From NCBI GenBank assembly GCA_902514625.1, contig CABXRK010000014.1, positions 1 to 43,174 on the forward strand: a stretch of 43,174 nt of DNA, read 5' to 3'. The position numbers were made by a program, and so were the translations under genes. Source of the DNA: an uncultured Bacteroidota bacterium. GTDB taxonomy: Bacteria; Bacteroidota; Bacteroidia; Flavobacteriales; Flavobacteriaceae. Positions 34,256-43,053 of the stretch are shown here, one piece after another. The notes below the pieces were generated by a model. The model saw only the letters and a list, made by a program, of their open reading frames with translations. It was not told the origin of the DNA and made no database searches. Position 1 is the first letter of the stretch. Each line of letters opens with the position of its first letter.

Positions 34256-35746
34256 CTATTTTAGATTAAAATCCTCTTTAAACATTCTCATTTTTGATTC
34301 ATTTTCTGGATTGATTACATTTCGACTTTCATTAAATATTTTTTTAGGATATTTCTTTGATGAACCTGTTATTTTAGAAATAGCTTCAGCAAGTAGAGGC
34401 TCATTAATTTCTCCTAAAACACCTAAATTAAATATATCTTCTTTTATTTCAATATCTGGAATCAGACCATCTGAGTAATCAGAAAAACCATCCTTATTAG
34501 CCATTTTTAAAACAATAGGTTGCATGGCATAATCATGTTTAGGGTTTTTTGTTCCATCATTATCTATGTAATCATAAAGAGTTACTGAGCCAACATTTTT
34601 CCCTGCTGTTTTATATCCTATATGTACAACATCAATATGTGAACTAAGTCCATTAATTACAAGTTCACTAGCAGAAGCACTTCTACCAGATGTAAGTATA
34701 TAGATCTTTTCTAAGTTTAAAGCAGGTAAGTTGTTTCCTGAAAATGTTTTGTCAGTAAATAAATTTACTAACCTATCTGGAGCTTCACTTTCAAAGTATG
34801 TAGTTAATTTTGAATTCCAAATCTCTTTAGTAAACACCTCTCCTTTAAATTGTCCAGTAATCATACTTGCTAGATATGTAGAGTTATTAACTGAGCCACC
34901 TGGATTATATCTTAAGTCTAAAACAAGATCAGTCACATTATTTGATTTAAAATCATCAAATACAGAAATAAGAGGATCTTCAAAACTTGATAAAAATCCA
35001 TTATATAGTAAATAAGCTATTTTTTTATCTTGAATTTCAATTATTTTATTTGTGTGAATAGGATTTTCCTGAAAATCCTCAATTTTAGTTAATTCAACAG
35101 ATTTGCCATTAGATTTAAAGGTACTATTTTCATAATCAGCCATATTAAGAGTATATGAAATATTGCCATTCAATAACTCAATCCAATTATCTACAGTTAG
35201 CGGTGTATCATTAACCGCATAAAAGATGTCTCCTCTTTTAATATCTTGTTCAGAAGCATTTGATTTGGGTTCAATATAATAAACAAAACCTATTAACTCA
35301 GGGCAACCTGAACAAACATAAGATAATCCAAAATCCATACCATTAGAAGAAGAAATACCAGATAATTGATTTTCTAAAGTTTTATAGTCTTTTTCTATCC
35401 AGCTCCATCTATCATCTTTATATTTTAGACTCTCGAAAAATTTTTCTGAATCAGAATAAGTTTTAAGAAATTCAAGATAGGTTGAAGCATCATTAGATTT
35501 AGCGTCACTTAAATTAGCGACATCATTTTGCCAGTAATAGTATTGATTTAAATTTTCCCAAATAAAATCATTTATTTCTAAATAAAGAGTATTATCAATA
35601 GACTCGCTATCAGCTTCTGGACTTACTATTGTAGTATCGGGAACAAAGTTAATTATATTATCATCGGGATCATTTTTATTACAAGACTTTAATGATAGAA
35701 AAATTATAACAAAAAAAAATAATTTTAAAATGTTCTTTGTTTTCAT
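34256..35746 (-). CDS. S41 family (C-terminal processing) peptidase, lipoprotein
   Basis: A serine peptidase of the CtpA/tricorn-core type. The preferred start, MKTKNILKLFFFVIIF, gives a standard signal peptide with lipobox LKSC (496 residues). An ATG 39 bases upstream (35785) overlaps the purB stop as TAATG and would add MFKFISMYNYILI; it could allow coupling but spoils the signal. Domains in order: S41 N-terminal segment with DFIWENLNQYYYWQ, a PDZ-like part with GDIFYAVNDTPL, and the protease core with DLRYNPGG and the catalytic Ser in SGRSASASELVINGL; the Lys is likely in TAGKNVGS. Targets unknown. Last gene of the purB cluster. Confidence 0.9.
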   Translation of the reverse strand: MKTKNILKLFFFVIIFLSLKSCNKNDPDDNIINFVPDTTIVSPEADSESIDNTLYLEINDFIWENLNQYYYWQNDVANLSDAKSNDASTYLEFLKTYSDSEKFFESLKYKDDRWSWIEKDYKTLENQLSGISSSNGMDFGLSYVCSGCPELIGFVYYIEPKSNASEQDIKRGDIFYAVNDTPLTVDNWIELLNGNISYTLNMADYENSTFKSNGKSVELTKIEDFQENPIHTNKIIEIQDKKIAYLLYNGFLSSFEDPLISVFDDFKSNNVTDLVLDLRYNPGGSVNNSTYLASMITGQFKGEVFTKEIWNSKLTTYFESEAPDRLVNLFTDKTFSGNNLPALNLEKIYILTSGRSASASELVINGLSSHIDVVHIGYKTAGKNVGSVTLYDYIDNDGTKNPKHDYAMQPIVLKMANKDGFSDYSDGLIPDIEIKEDIFNLGVLGEINEPLLAEAISKITGSSKKYPKKIFNESRNVINPENESKMRMFKEDFNLK

Positions 35747-35784
35747 TATTAGTATATAGTTATACATAGATATGAATTTAAACA

Positions 35785-37128
35785 TTAAATTCCATAATAA
35801 TTAAAAGGAGTAATTAATTTTAATTCTGCTTTAATTTTAGAATCTATTTCTAGTCCATCAATAAAGCAGGTAATAATTTCGTGATTAATTTTGTTATTTG
35901 TTCTAGTTAAATTTTTTAATTTTTCATAAGGATCTTTGTATCCTTCTCTTCTTAAAACAGTTTGAATTGCTTCAGAGATTATAACCCAATTATTATTTAA
36001 ATCATGATTAATTTTATCTTTATTTACTAGTAATTTTTTAAGACCAATATCAGTTGACTGAAAAGCTATAATTGAATGTCCAAAAGGTACACCAATATTT
36101 CTAAGTACAGTACTATCTGTTAGATCTCTTTGAAGTCTTGAAATTGGAAGTTTATTTGAAAAAAAAGTAAAAATTGAATTAGCTAGGCCAAGATTCCCTT
36201 CTGAATTTTCAAAATCAATAGGATTTATTTTATGAGGCATTGCAGAAGATCCAACTTCGTTTTGATTTATTTTTTGTTTAAAATAATCCATTGAAATATA
36301 GGTCCAAAGATCTCTATTAAGATCAATTATTATCGTATTAATCCTTTTTAGATTATCACAAAGAGATGCAAAATAATCATAATGTTCAATTTGTGTAGTT
36401 GGGAATGAATAATTTAATTTGAGATTGTATTCAATAAAATTTTCAGCAAATTTTTTCCAATCTATATCAGGAAATGCAACATTATGGGCATTAAAGTTTC
36501 CAGTTGCCCCTCCAAATTTTGCTGCATAAGGTATTTTTTGTAAATCATTTTTCTGAAGAACAATTCTTTTTATAAAAACCTCTATTTCTTTTCCCAATCT
36601 AGTTGGGGAGGCTGGTTGACCATGCGTATGTGCTAACATTGTAACATTTCTTGAATTTTTTGCAAGATCTTTTAATGAATATATCATTGAATTTAGATAT
36701 TCTAGATATACAGAGTTAACCGCTTCTTTAATTGATAATGGGATCGCAGTATTATTAATATCTTGAGAAGTTAATCCAAAATGAATAAATTCTTGATATT
36801 CATCTAGATCAAGTTTTTTAAATTCTTCTTTTAAATAATATTCTATAGCTTTTACATCATGGTTTGTTTCTTTTTCAATTTTTTTAATCTCTGTTGCAAC
36901 ATCTGAGTTAAAATGTTTATAAATTGATCTAAGTTCCTCAAATAAAGAAGAGTTGAAACTAGATAGTTGGGGTAATGGTAATTCACATAATGCTATGAAA
37001 TATTCAATTTCTACTTGCAGTCTATATTTTATAAGTGCTTCTTCTGAAAAAAAATTACCTAAAGATTTAGTTTTACTTCGGTACCTTCCATCTATTGGAG
37101 AAATGGCATTTAAAGTATTAAGTTTCAT
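35785..37128 (-). CDS. purB: Adenylosuccinate lyase
   Basis: A 447-residue member of the fumarase/aspartase superfamily acting twice in purine synthesis (SAICAR to AICAR, adenylosuccinate to AMP). Visible are the start LNAISPIDGRYRSK, HFGLTSQDINNTA, MLAHTHGQPASPTRLGKE with the catalytic His, and the signature loop GSSAMPHKINPIDFENSEG near residues 288-306. The spelling with PIDGRY and a length near 450 fits the E. coli-type branch. A -7-like TATCTTTG lies 20 bases upstream. The downstream S41 gene may start on the purB stop codon. Confidence 0.97.
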   Translation of the reverse strand: MKLNTLNAISPIDGRYRSKTKSLGNFFSEEALIKYRLQVEIEYFIALCELPLPQLSSFNSSLFEELRSIYKHFNSDVATEIKKIEKETNHDVKAIEYYLKEEFKKLDLDEYQEFIHFGLTSQDINNTAIPLSIKEAVNSVYLEYLNSMIYSLKDLAKNSRNVTMLAHTHGQPASPTRLGKEIEVFIKRIVLQKNDLQKIPYAAKFGGATGNFNAHNVAFPDIDWKKFAENFIEYNLKLNYSFPTTQIEHYDYFASLCDNLKRINTIIIDLNRDLWTYISMDYFKQKINQNEVGSSAMPHKINPIDFENSEGNLGLANSIFTFFSNKLPISRLQRDLTDSTVLRNIGVPFGHSIIAFQSTDIGLKKLLVNKDKINHDLNNNWVIISEAIQTVLRREGYKDPYEKLKNLTRTNNKINHEIITCFIDGLEIDSKIKAELKLITPFNYYGI

Positions 37129-37148
37129 TATATCTGAAATATATAATG

Positions 37149-37156
37149 CAAAGATA
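37149..37156 (-). promoter_or_regulatory. TAnnTTTG promoter element (-7) for purB
   Basis: Read on the minus strand this is TATCTTTG, 20 bases upstream of the purB ATG. No TTG was seen at the expected -33 spacing. Confidence 0.45.
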
Positions 37157-37214
37157 TGGTTCTTAACTTATATTGAAAAATGATTTACACTGATATTTGT
37201 TTATACCCAATAAT

Positions 37215-37982
37215 TTAAAGTTTAAGGACTCTATACTCTTGATAACAATCACTAATAGCTTCAAGAATTTGGAGGTCGTTAGCATTTTTAATAAAAGAAT
37301 CAGAATAATTACAATTTCTAAGAATTTCTTCAATGTCAAAAGTATTGATTTTTAATAGTTGCGAAATAATTTCTCTATTGAATTTAGAGGCAAGTAGGTT
37401 TTTTATTTCATCATCTTCTCTCATCTTTTTAAGCTTTCTCATTTGTTTTGGATTTTTTCCAAATAAATTATAGAGTAAGTTTGTAGGGTTAAATATTGAT
37501 CCAATAGCTTTTGAAATTGATGATTCGTTTCTATTTCCGGCTTCATAACCCGAATAAGGCATTCCAGCTATCCTATATCTTCCAGCAGGATTTATAGGCA
37601 CATTTTTTACATCAATTTCTAGAAATCCAGTTAGCTGGTATGGTTTAATAATTATTTCTTCAAGAGCATATGCAAGTTCAGTTAGTTGAAATTTAGGATT
37701 ATCATATTTCATCATGTCGTTAGTAACAGGAACCTTTAATGGTTTATAGCCTAAATATGAAAAGTATAATGTGTCATTTAAACTTACTTTTATCTCAAAA
37801 ACTCCACTTTTATTTGTAATCACACCATCTATATTACTTAAATTAATCACATGAACTCCTGACATTCCTTTTTTTGTAATTTCATTTTCTACAGTTCCAA
37901 TAAGATTATAATTAATTTGTTGACTCAATAAAAGTTTGGAGCTAATAAAAATAATTATAAATAGCAATAAATTATTTTTCAT
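37215..37982 (-). CDS. Exported protein with carboxypeptidase-regulatory-like domain
   Basis: A 255-residue protein with a signal peptide (NNLLLFIIIFISSKLLLSQQ). Residues about 25-110 form a CarboxypepD_reg-like beta-sandwich: GTVENEITKKGMSGVHVINL, GVITNKSGVFEIKVSLNDTLYFSYLGYKPLKV. The C-terminal half is charged and helical with no domain recognised. Such domains occur at the N-terminus of TonB-dependent receptors and in stand-alone periplasmic proteins of Bacteroidota; no receptor barrel follows here. Function unknown. It lies between rdgB and purB on the same strand. Confidence 0.8.
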   Translation of the reverse strand: MKNNLLLFIIIFISSKLLLSQQINYNLIGTVENEITKKGMSGVHVINLSNIDGVITNKSGVFEIKVSLNDTLYFSYLGYKPLKVPVTNDMMKYDNPKFQLTELAYALEEIIIKPYQLTGFLEIDVKNVPINPAGRYRIAGMPYSGYEAGNRNESSISKAIGSIFNPTNLLYNLFGKNPKQMRKLKKMREDDEIKNLLASKFNREIISQLLKINTFDIEEILRNCNYSDSFIKNANDLQILEAISDCYQEYRVLKL

Positions 37983-38036
37983 AATATTATAATCTTATTT
38001 TTTTTATTATGAATAAGCTAAATTAACAGAAATAAA

Positions 38037-38618
38037 TTAAAAAAAATTTTTTTTGATAAACTCAACTAGTTTTCTTATAGCTATTGATCTATGGCTTATT
38101 TTATTTTTAATTTTTGATGAAATTTCGCCGAAAGTTTTATCATATCCATCTGGAATAAAAATAGGATCATATCCGAAACCATTAATTCCTTTTGTTTCTT
38201 TTGAAATATAGCCTTTGATTTTTCCTTTAAAAAAAATATTTTCTTTATTAATGTTAAGAGAAATTACAGTTTTAAAATAAGCTAATGGTTTCGTCTTTTT
38301 TTTAAGTTTCTCCTTTAGTTTTTTTATATTATTAATATCATTTTTTGGTGTTCCGGCAAATCGAGCCGAATAAATTCCTGGTGCACCATTTAAACATGGA
38401 ACCTCTAAGCCGCTATCATCAGCAAAACAATCTATTGAATATTTATTTGAAATGTATTTTGTTTTTATTTGAGCATTTTCTTCATATGAAGTTCCTGTTT
38501 CTTTTATTTCATCAAAAAACCCTATGTCCTTTAAACTCAATATTTCAATTCCAATTGGAATTATTTCTCTTACCTCTTTTAATTTACTTTGATTATTTGT
38601 GGCAAAAACAATTTTCAT
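38037..38618 (-). CDS. rdgB: Non-canonical purine NTP pyrophosphatase (RdgB/HAM1)
   Basis: A 193-residue house-cleaning enzyme that hydrolyses dITP, ITP and XTP to monophosphates. Motifs are FATNNQSKLKEVREI at the N-terminus, DDSGLEVPCLNGAPGIYSARFAG, GFGYDPIFIPDGYDKTFGEI and SHRSIA near the end. All are standard for the family, and the length is normal. The start overlaps the rlmH stop by 1 base (38618), so the two genes are probably cotranscribed. Confidence 0.96.
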   Translation of the reverse strand: MKIVFATNNQSKLKEVREIIPIGIEILSLKDIGFFDEIKETGTSYEENAQIKTKYISNKYSIDCFADDSGLEVPCLNGAPGIYSARFAGTPKNDINNIKKLKEKLKKKTKPLAYFKTVISLNINKENIFFKGKIKGYISKETKGINGFGYDPIFIPDGYDKTFGEISSKIKNKISHRSIAIRKLVEFIKKNFF

Positions 38619-39094
38619 TATTTATGATGATATTTAGTGTTATTTAAAATAGAGCAACTTCTATATATTTGTTCAATTAAAAAAAGCCTTATCATTTGAT
38701 GTGGAAATGTCATTTTTGACAATGCAATATGATTTTTATATTTTTTCAAGATTTTTTCCTCAAATCCATATGGTCCACCAATTATAAATACAAGTTTTTT
38801 TATTCCAGATATTAATCTTTTATTTAAAAATTCAGAAAATTCTTCTGAGTCATAATTAAAGCCATTTTCATCCAAAAGAACAATGTAGTCAGAGTCTGAA
38901 ATTGAATTTTCAATAAGTTTTGCTTCAATTTTTTTTTGTTCGTTAATTGATAAAGATTTTTTTCCTTTAAAGCCAGATTTAATTTTTTTTATTGAAAAAT
39001 CCATTTGCATTTTGACTCTAGATGAATATTTTTCAATTATGTTATCGAAAATAGATTTTTCTTTTTTCACGATGCATATCACTTCACATTTCAT
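38618..39094 (-). CDS. rlmH: 23S rRNA (pseudouridine1915-N3)-methyltransferase RlmH
   Basis: A 158-residue SPOUT-class methyltransferase that modifies helix 69 of 23S rRNA. It shows IVLLDENG near residue 78, the SAM-binding knot loop FIIGGPYGF near residue 105, and the conserved end ALSKMTFPHQMIRLFLIEQIYRSCSILNNTKYHH. Length is typical of the family. It is the first gene of the rlmH-rdgB pair and diverges from the YihY gene across a 102-base gap. Confidence 0.96.
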   Translation of the reverse strand: MKCEVICIVKKEKSIFDNIIEKYSSRVKMQMDFSIKKIKSGFKGKKSLSINEQKKIEAKLIENSISDSDYIVLLDENGFNYDSEEFSEFLNKRLISGIKKLVFIIGGPYGFEEKILKKYKNHIALSKMTFPHQMIRLFLIEQIYRSCSILNNTKYHHK

Positions 39095-39155
39095 ATGTTA
39101 AAAGTACAACAAGACTTTTTTTTATAATAATTTTAATTGTAATAAACCTTTTCAA

Positions 39156-39176
39156 CTATATCTTTAAAAGATATAG
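39156..39176. promoter_or_regulatory. 21-bp palindrome in the rlmH/yihY divergent promoter region (candidate operator)
   Basis: Arms CTATATCTTT (39156-39165) and AAAGATATAG (39167-39176) pair perfectly around a single A. It lies 5 bases upstream of the -7 element of the YihY gene, in the region RNA polymerase would contact. It may be the site of a dimeric regulator. Inferred from symmetry and position only. Confidence 0.45.
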
Positions 39177-39181
39177 ATTAG

Positions 39182-39189
39182 TAAATTTG
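39182..39189 (+). promoter_or_regulatory. TAnnTTTG promoter element (-7) for yihY-priA
   Basis: TAAATTTG ends only 7 bases before the ATG at 39197, so a transcript from it would be nearly leaderless, or the real start would be Met5 at 39209. Confidence 0.5.
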
Positions 39190-39196
39190 TTCAATT

Positions 39197-40138
39197 ATGA
39201 AGAATTTTATGAAAGTAAAAAACATTCCTCTTGTTAAAGATTTTATTAAATTAATAAAAGAAATTAAGGTTCCAGGATTAAATAGCCTATCCTTTTATGA
39301 TTTATTTGAGCTATATGTTTTAGGGATTATTAATGGCATATTAACCGTTAGAGCTGGAAGTATTTCATTTAGTTTTTTTATGGCGTTATTCCCTTTTTTA
39401 CTTTTTATTTTAAATTTAATTCCTTTTATTCCAATAGACAATTTAGAAATAATTGTTTTTGATTTTATTGAAATAGTACTTCCTAATGAAACTCAGGATT
39501 TTTTTTCAGATATTTTTTTAGATATTAAAAATAAGCCAAGGGTTGGCTTACTTTCTTCAGTTTTTATTTTGTCAATTTTTTTATCTGCAAATGGAGTGAG
39601 TTCTGTATTTAGTAGTTTTGAAGAATCTTATCATGTTCAATTGTCAAGAAATATTTTAAGACTTTACCTTTTTTCGATTGGGGTTAGTATACTTCTAGCA
39701 ATTCTTTTGTTATCAGCTATTTCATTTTTTGTTTATTATGAAATTTATATTCTCCAAAACATTAAGGAATTTGTTCCAAGTGAAATAAATTTAATTAGGT
39801 TAGGGCAAACTATATTTTTTTGTTTTAGTATTTATTTTTCAGTTTCAATTTTATATTATTTCGGAACAATTGAAGGAAAAATTGCAAAGTTTTTTTCACC
39901 GGGAGCTCTAATGACTACAGTATTAATTATAATTAGCACATTTTTTTTTGGTATATATGTTGAAAAGTTTTCTACTTATAATAGACTTTATGGATCTATA
40001 GGAGCTTTATTAATTTTTATGCTTTATATATGGATTAATTCAATTTTATTACTTCTTGGATTTGAACTTAATGCTACTTTAAATAGATTAAAGAAAAATT
40101 CTATAAAAGATAATTTATACAAAAAAAGTGAAAAATAA
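39197..40138 (+). CDS. YihY/BrkB family inner-membrane protein
   Basis: A 313-residue membrane protein with about six hydrophobic segments. Family marks are LTVRAGSISFSFFMALFPFLLFILNLIPF near residues 50-80, SANGVSSVFSSFEESYHV, and the final YGSIGALLIFMLYIWINSILLLLGFELNA. The family was once linked to ribonuclease BN by mistake; its function is not established. The stop overlaps the priA start (TAATG), implying cotranscription and perhaps coupling. Confidence 0.92.
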   Translation: MKNFMKVKNIPLVKDFIKLIKEIKVPGLNSLSFYDLFELYVLGIINGILTVRAGSISFSFFMALFPFLLFILNLIPFIPIDNLEIIVFDFIEIVLPNETQDFFSDIFLDIKNKPRVGLLSSVFILSIFLSANGVSSVFSSFEESYHVQLSRNILRLYLFSIGVSILLAILLLSAISFFVYYEIYILQNIKEFVPSEINLIRLGQTIFFCFSIYFSVSILYYFGTIEGKIAKFFSPGALMTTVLIIISTFFFGIYVEKFSTYNRLYGSIGALLIFMLYIWINSILLLLGFELNATLNRLKKNSIKDNLYKKSEK

Positions 40139-42588
40139 TGAATTTTTTTATTGATGTTATTATTCCACTTCCTTTATCTAATGCTTTTACTTATTCAGTT
40201 TCAAAAGAAGAATTTGATTTTTTGGATCTAGGACATAGAGTGGGGGTTCCCTTTGGAAAAAATAAATTATTTACTGGAATTATAATTAAAAAACACAAAA
40301 TTCATCCAGAAGGTTACGATCCTAAATCTATTGAATCTATTCTAGATGATGTGCCAATAGTTACCAGAACACAATTAGAATTATGGAAATGGGTTAGTAA
40401 ATATTATCTCTGTTCTATTGGTGAAGTTTTAAAAGCATCTATGCCAAGTTCATTGATTTTATCAAGTGAATCTAAAATAACAAAAATTAAAAATAAGATA
40501 ATTGATATTAATTCTTTGTCTGATGATGAGTATATTATCTATGAAGCGTTACAAGTTAGAGATTTAAGTATTGAAGAAATAAAAAGTCTTTTTGATGATA
40601 AAAAGGTGGTATTTATCGTTCAAACTATGATAGAAAAGGGTTTAGTGAAAAATCATAGTCATTTAGTTGAAAAATATAAACCAAAAAAAAATCTTTATTT
40701 TAGGTTATGTGAAAAATATATTACCAGAAAAAGTTTATTAAAATTAATAGACCAATTATCTAAAGCTCCAAAACAAAAACAAATCTTAGTTTCTATACTT
40801 AATATAGATTTGGAATTAAATTCTTGGATTAAGGATAGTGTTTTGAAAATTAAAAGTGGATCTTCTAGTTCAATTTTTCAAACACTAATAAAGAAAAATA
40901 TTTTAGAAAAAAAATATTTAATTGAAAGCAGGGTTGCAGATAAAATACATGATAATATAATTACGAATAAATTATCTAAAATTCAATCAGATGCGCTTCT
41001 AAATATTAAAAAATCTTTTTTGAATAATGATGTCGTATTATTGAAAGGTGTCACATCTTCAGGGAAAACAGAAATTTATATGGAAATGATTCAAGATAAA
41101 TTAGATAATAATAAGCAAATATTATATCTGTTACCTGAAATATCTTTAACTACCCAAATGGTAAGAAGGCTTAAAGATAGATTTGGATCAAAGGTTGTGG
41201 TTTATCATTCTAAATTTAACAATAATGAAAAAGTTGATATATGGAGGCAGATTTTAAATAATAAAGATAATGCAAAGATAATTTTAGGAGCAAGATCATC
41301 AGTTTTATTGCCCTTTAATAATTTAGGTTTGATAATAATTGACGAGGAACATGAAAATTCTTTTAAACAATTTGATCCATCTCCCAGGTATCATGCTAGA
41401 GACTTAGCAATTTATTTGGGTAATTTATTGAATGTAAAAGTTATTTTAGGTTCAGCAACTCCTTCAGTAGAGACTTTTTATAATGTTAAAATTGGTAAAT
41501 ATGGGCTAGTTAAACTTCTTAAGAGGTATGGCGGTGTTGAGATGCCTGAAATTAGATGTATTGATTTGAAAGAAACTTATAGAAAAAAAAACATGAATGG
41601 TTTTTTTTCAAATGAGTTGATTAACGAGATTAATAAATCTTTGAGCAATAATAAACAAGTTATTTTATTTCAAAATAGAAGAGGTTATGCTCCAATTATT
41701 GAGTGTGTTGATTGTGGGTATATTCCTCAATGTCCAAATTGTGACGTAGCTTTAACTTTTCATCAATTTAATAATCAAATGAAATGCCATTATTGTGGAT
41801 ATAATATTTCTAAGTTGGATAAGTGTTTAAATTGTGGAGGATTAGATATAAATCATAAGGGGATTGGTACTCAAAAAATAGAAGAACAAATAAACAACTT
41901 ATTCCCTGGAGTTAATGTGGCAAGAATGGATTGGGATTCAACAAGAGGAAAAAAATCCTTTGATAAAATAATTGATTCTTTTACAGAAGGAAAAGTAAAA
42001 ATATTAATAGGAACTCAAATGATTACTAAGGGATTAGATTTCAAGAATGTTAGTTTGGTTGGAGTTTTAAATGCAGATTCATTAATGAATTTCCCTGATT
42101 TTCGATCTCATGAAAGAAGTTTTCAGATGATTTCGCAGGTTGCAGGTAGAGCTGGTAGATCAAAAGATAGAGGAGAGGTCATTATTCAAACATTTTCTCC
42201 AGATCACGATTTGTTAAAACAGATAGTTGAAAATGATTATGAAGGAATGTTTAAAAATCAAATTATTGAGAGGGAAATTTATAAATACCCTCCCTATAAT
42301 AGATTAATTAGGATTACATTAAAATCTAAGGATTATAATAAAGTATATCAGGGATCTAATTGGATGGGAAACTTGTTACGTCAATCATTTGATAAATCTG
42401 TTTTAGGGCCAGTCTCCCCTTATGTTTCAAGAATACGAAACCAATATAATAAACAGATTTTGATTAAATATTTCGAAAATAAAAATAGAAGGAAAACAAA
42501 AAAGATAATTTCTTTAGCAATTAAAAGTTTTTATTCCATTGCTAGTTTCAAATCTATAAAAATCTCTTTAGACGTTGATCCCTATTAA
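40138..42588 (+). CDS. priA: Primosomal protein N' (replication restart helicase PriA)
   Basis: An 816-residue superfamily 2 helicase that reloads the replisome at stalled forks. The N-terminal DNA-binding part begins FIDVIIPLPLSNAFTY with GHRVGVPFG. The helicase core shows Walker A GVTSSGKTE (near residue 304), DEEH (near 402), GSATPSVET and, in the second lobe, GTQMITKGLDF and QVAGRAGR. Between the lobes is the eight-Cys zinc region (about residues 523-567) with CVDCGY, CPNC, CHYCGY and CLNCGG. All key motifs are intact. It overlaps the YihY gene by 1 base. Confidence 0.97.
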   Translation: MNFFIDVIIPLPLSNAFTYSVSKEEFDFLDLGHRVGVPFGKNKLFTGIIIKKHKIHPEGYDPKSIESILDDVPIVTRTQLELWKWVSKYYLCSIGEVLKASMPSSLILSSESKITKIKNKIIDINSLSDDEYIIYEALQVRDLSIEEIKSLFDDKKVVFIVQTMIEKGLVKNHSHLVEKYKPKKNLYFRLCEKYITRKSLLKLIDQLSKAPKQKQILVSILNIDLELNSWIKDSVLKIKSGSSSSIFQTLIKKNILEKKYLIESRVADKIHDNIITNKLSKIQSDALLNIKKSFLNNDVVLLKGVTSSGKTEIYMEMIQDKLDNNKQILYLLPEISLTTQMVRRLKDRFGSKVVVYHSKFNNNEKVDIWRQILNNKDNAKIILGARSSVLLPFNNLGLIIIDEEHENSFKQFDPSPRYHARDLAIYLGNLLNVKVILGSATPSVETFYNVKIGKYGLVKLLKRYGGVEMPEIRCIDLKETYRKKNMNGFFSNELINEINKSLSNNKQVILFQNRRGYAPIIECVDCGYIPQCPNCDVALTFHQFNNQMKCHYCGYNISKLDKCLNCGGLDINHKGIGTQKIEEQINNLFPGVNVARMDWDSTRGKKSFDKIIDSFTEGKVKILIGTQMITKGLDFKNVSLVGVLNADSLMNFPDFRSHERSFQMISQVAGRAGRSKDRGEVIIQTFSPDHDLLKQIVENDYEGMFKNQIIEREIYKYPPYNRLIRITLKSKDYNKVYQGSNWMGNLLRQSFDKSVLGPVSPYVSRIRNQYNKQILIKYFENKNRRKTKKIISLAIKSFYSIASFKSIKISLDVDPY

Positions 42589-42661
42589 TATGGAAATTAT
42601 TATTGTTTATTAATTAAATTTATTTTAAAATAAATAATTTCAAATAAAGAGACAATAAATT

Positions 42662-42692
42662 TTGAATTCTTAAAGTGTTTAATGTATTTTTG
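42662..42692 (+). promoter_or_regulatory. Bacteroidota-type promoter (-33 TTG, -7 TATTTTTG) for rpsF-rpsR
   Basis: TTG at 42662-42664 and TATTTTTG at 42685-42692 are 20 bases apart, close to consensus. The rpsF ATG follows 19 bases downstream, so the leader is short. Together with the rpmH promoter this is the best match in the window. Confidence 0.72.
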
Positions 42693-42711
42693 CATGCCTA
42701 AATAAAAATAT

Positions 42712-43050
42712 ATGAATCATTATGAAACTGTTTTCATTTTAAATCCCGTTTTATCTGATAAACAGATAAAGGAAACAGTTAAAAAATATCAAGATTTACT
42801 TAAATCAAAAGGAAGTAAGTTTTTTAACAAAGAGGATTGGGGCCTTAAAAAGTTAGCTTATCCAATTCAAAATAAAAAAAGTGGATTTTACCATCTTTTT
42901 GAATATACTTCAGAAGTTGATAGTATAGCTCCTGTTGAAGTTGAATTTAGGAGAGATGAGAGAGTAATGAGATATCTTACTGTAAAATTAGATAAGCATG
43001 CAGTTGCTTGGGCCGAAAAGAGAAAAAAGAAATTAAAGTTAAAATCTTAG
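42712..43050 (+). CDS. rpsF: 30S ribosomal protein S6
   Basis: A 112-residue protein with the S6 start MNHYETVFILNPVLSDKQIKE, central EDWGLKKLAYPIQNKKSGFYHLFEY and the RRDERVMRYLTVKLDKHA end. Length is normal. It is first in the usual S6-S18 order and is preceded by a good promoter. The spacer to rpsR is 3 bases. Confidence 0.97.
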   Translation: MNHYETVFILNPVLSDKQIKETVKKYQDLLKSKGSKFFNKEDWGLKKLAYPIQNKKSGFYHLFEYTSEVDSIAPVEVEFRRDERVMRYLTVKLDKHAVAWAEKRKKKLKLKS

Positions 43051-43053
43051 TTT

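Noticed and set aside
42618-42635. 18-bp palindrome after priA
   Set aside because: It consists only of A and T and is not followed by a T run, so it is weak as a terminator and likely by chance in AT-rich spacer DNA.
42693-42711. S6-S18 autoregulatory leader upstream of rpsF
   Set aside because: The predicted leader is only about 13 bases, too short for the known S6:S18-binding structure.
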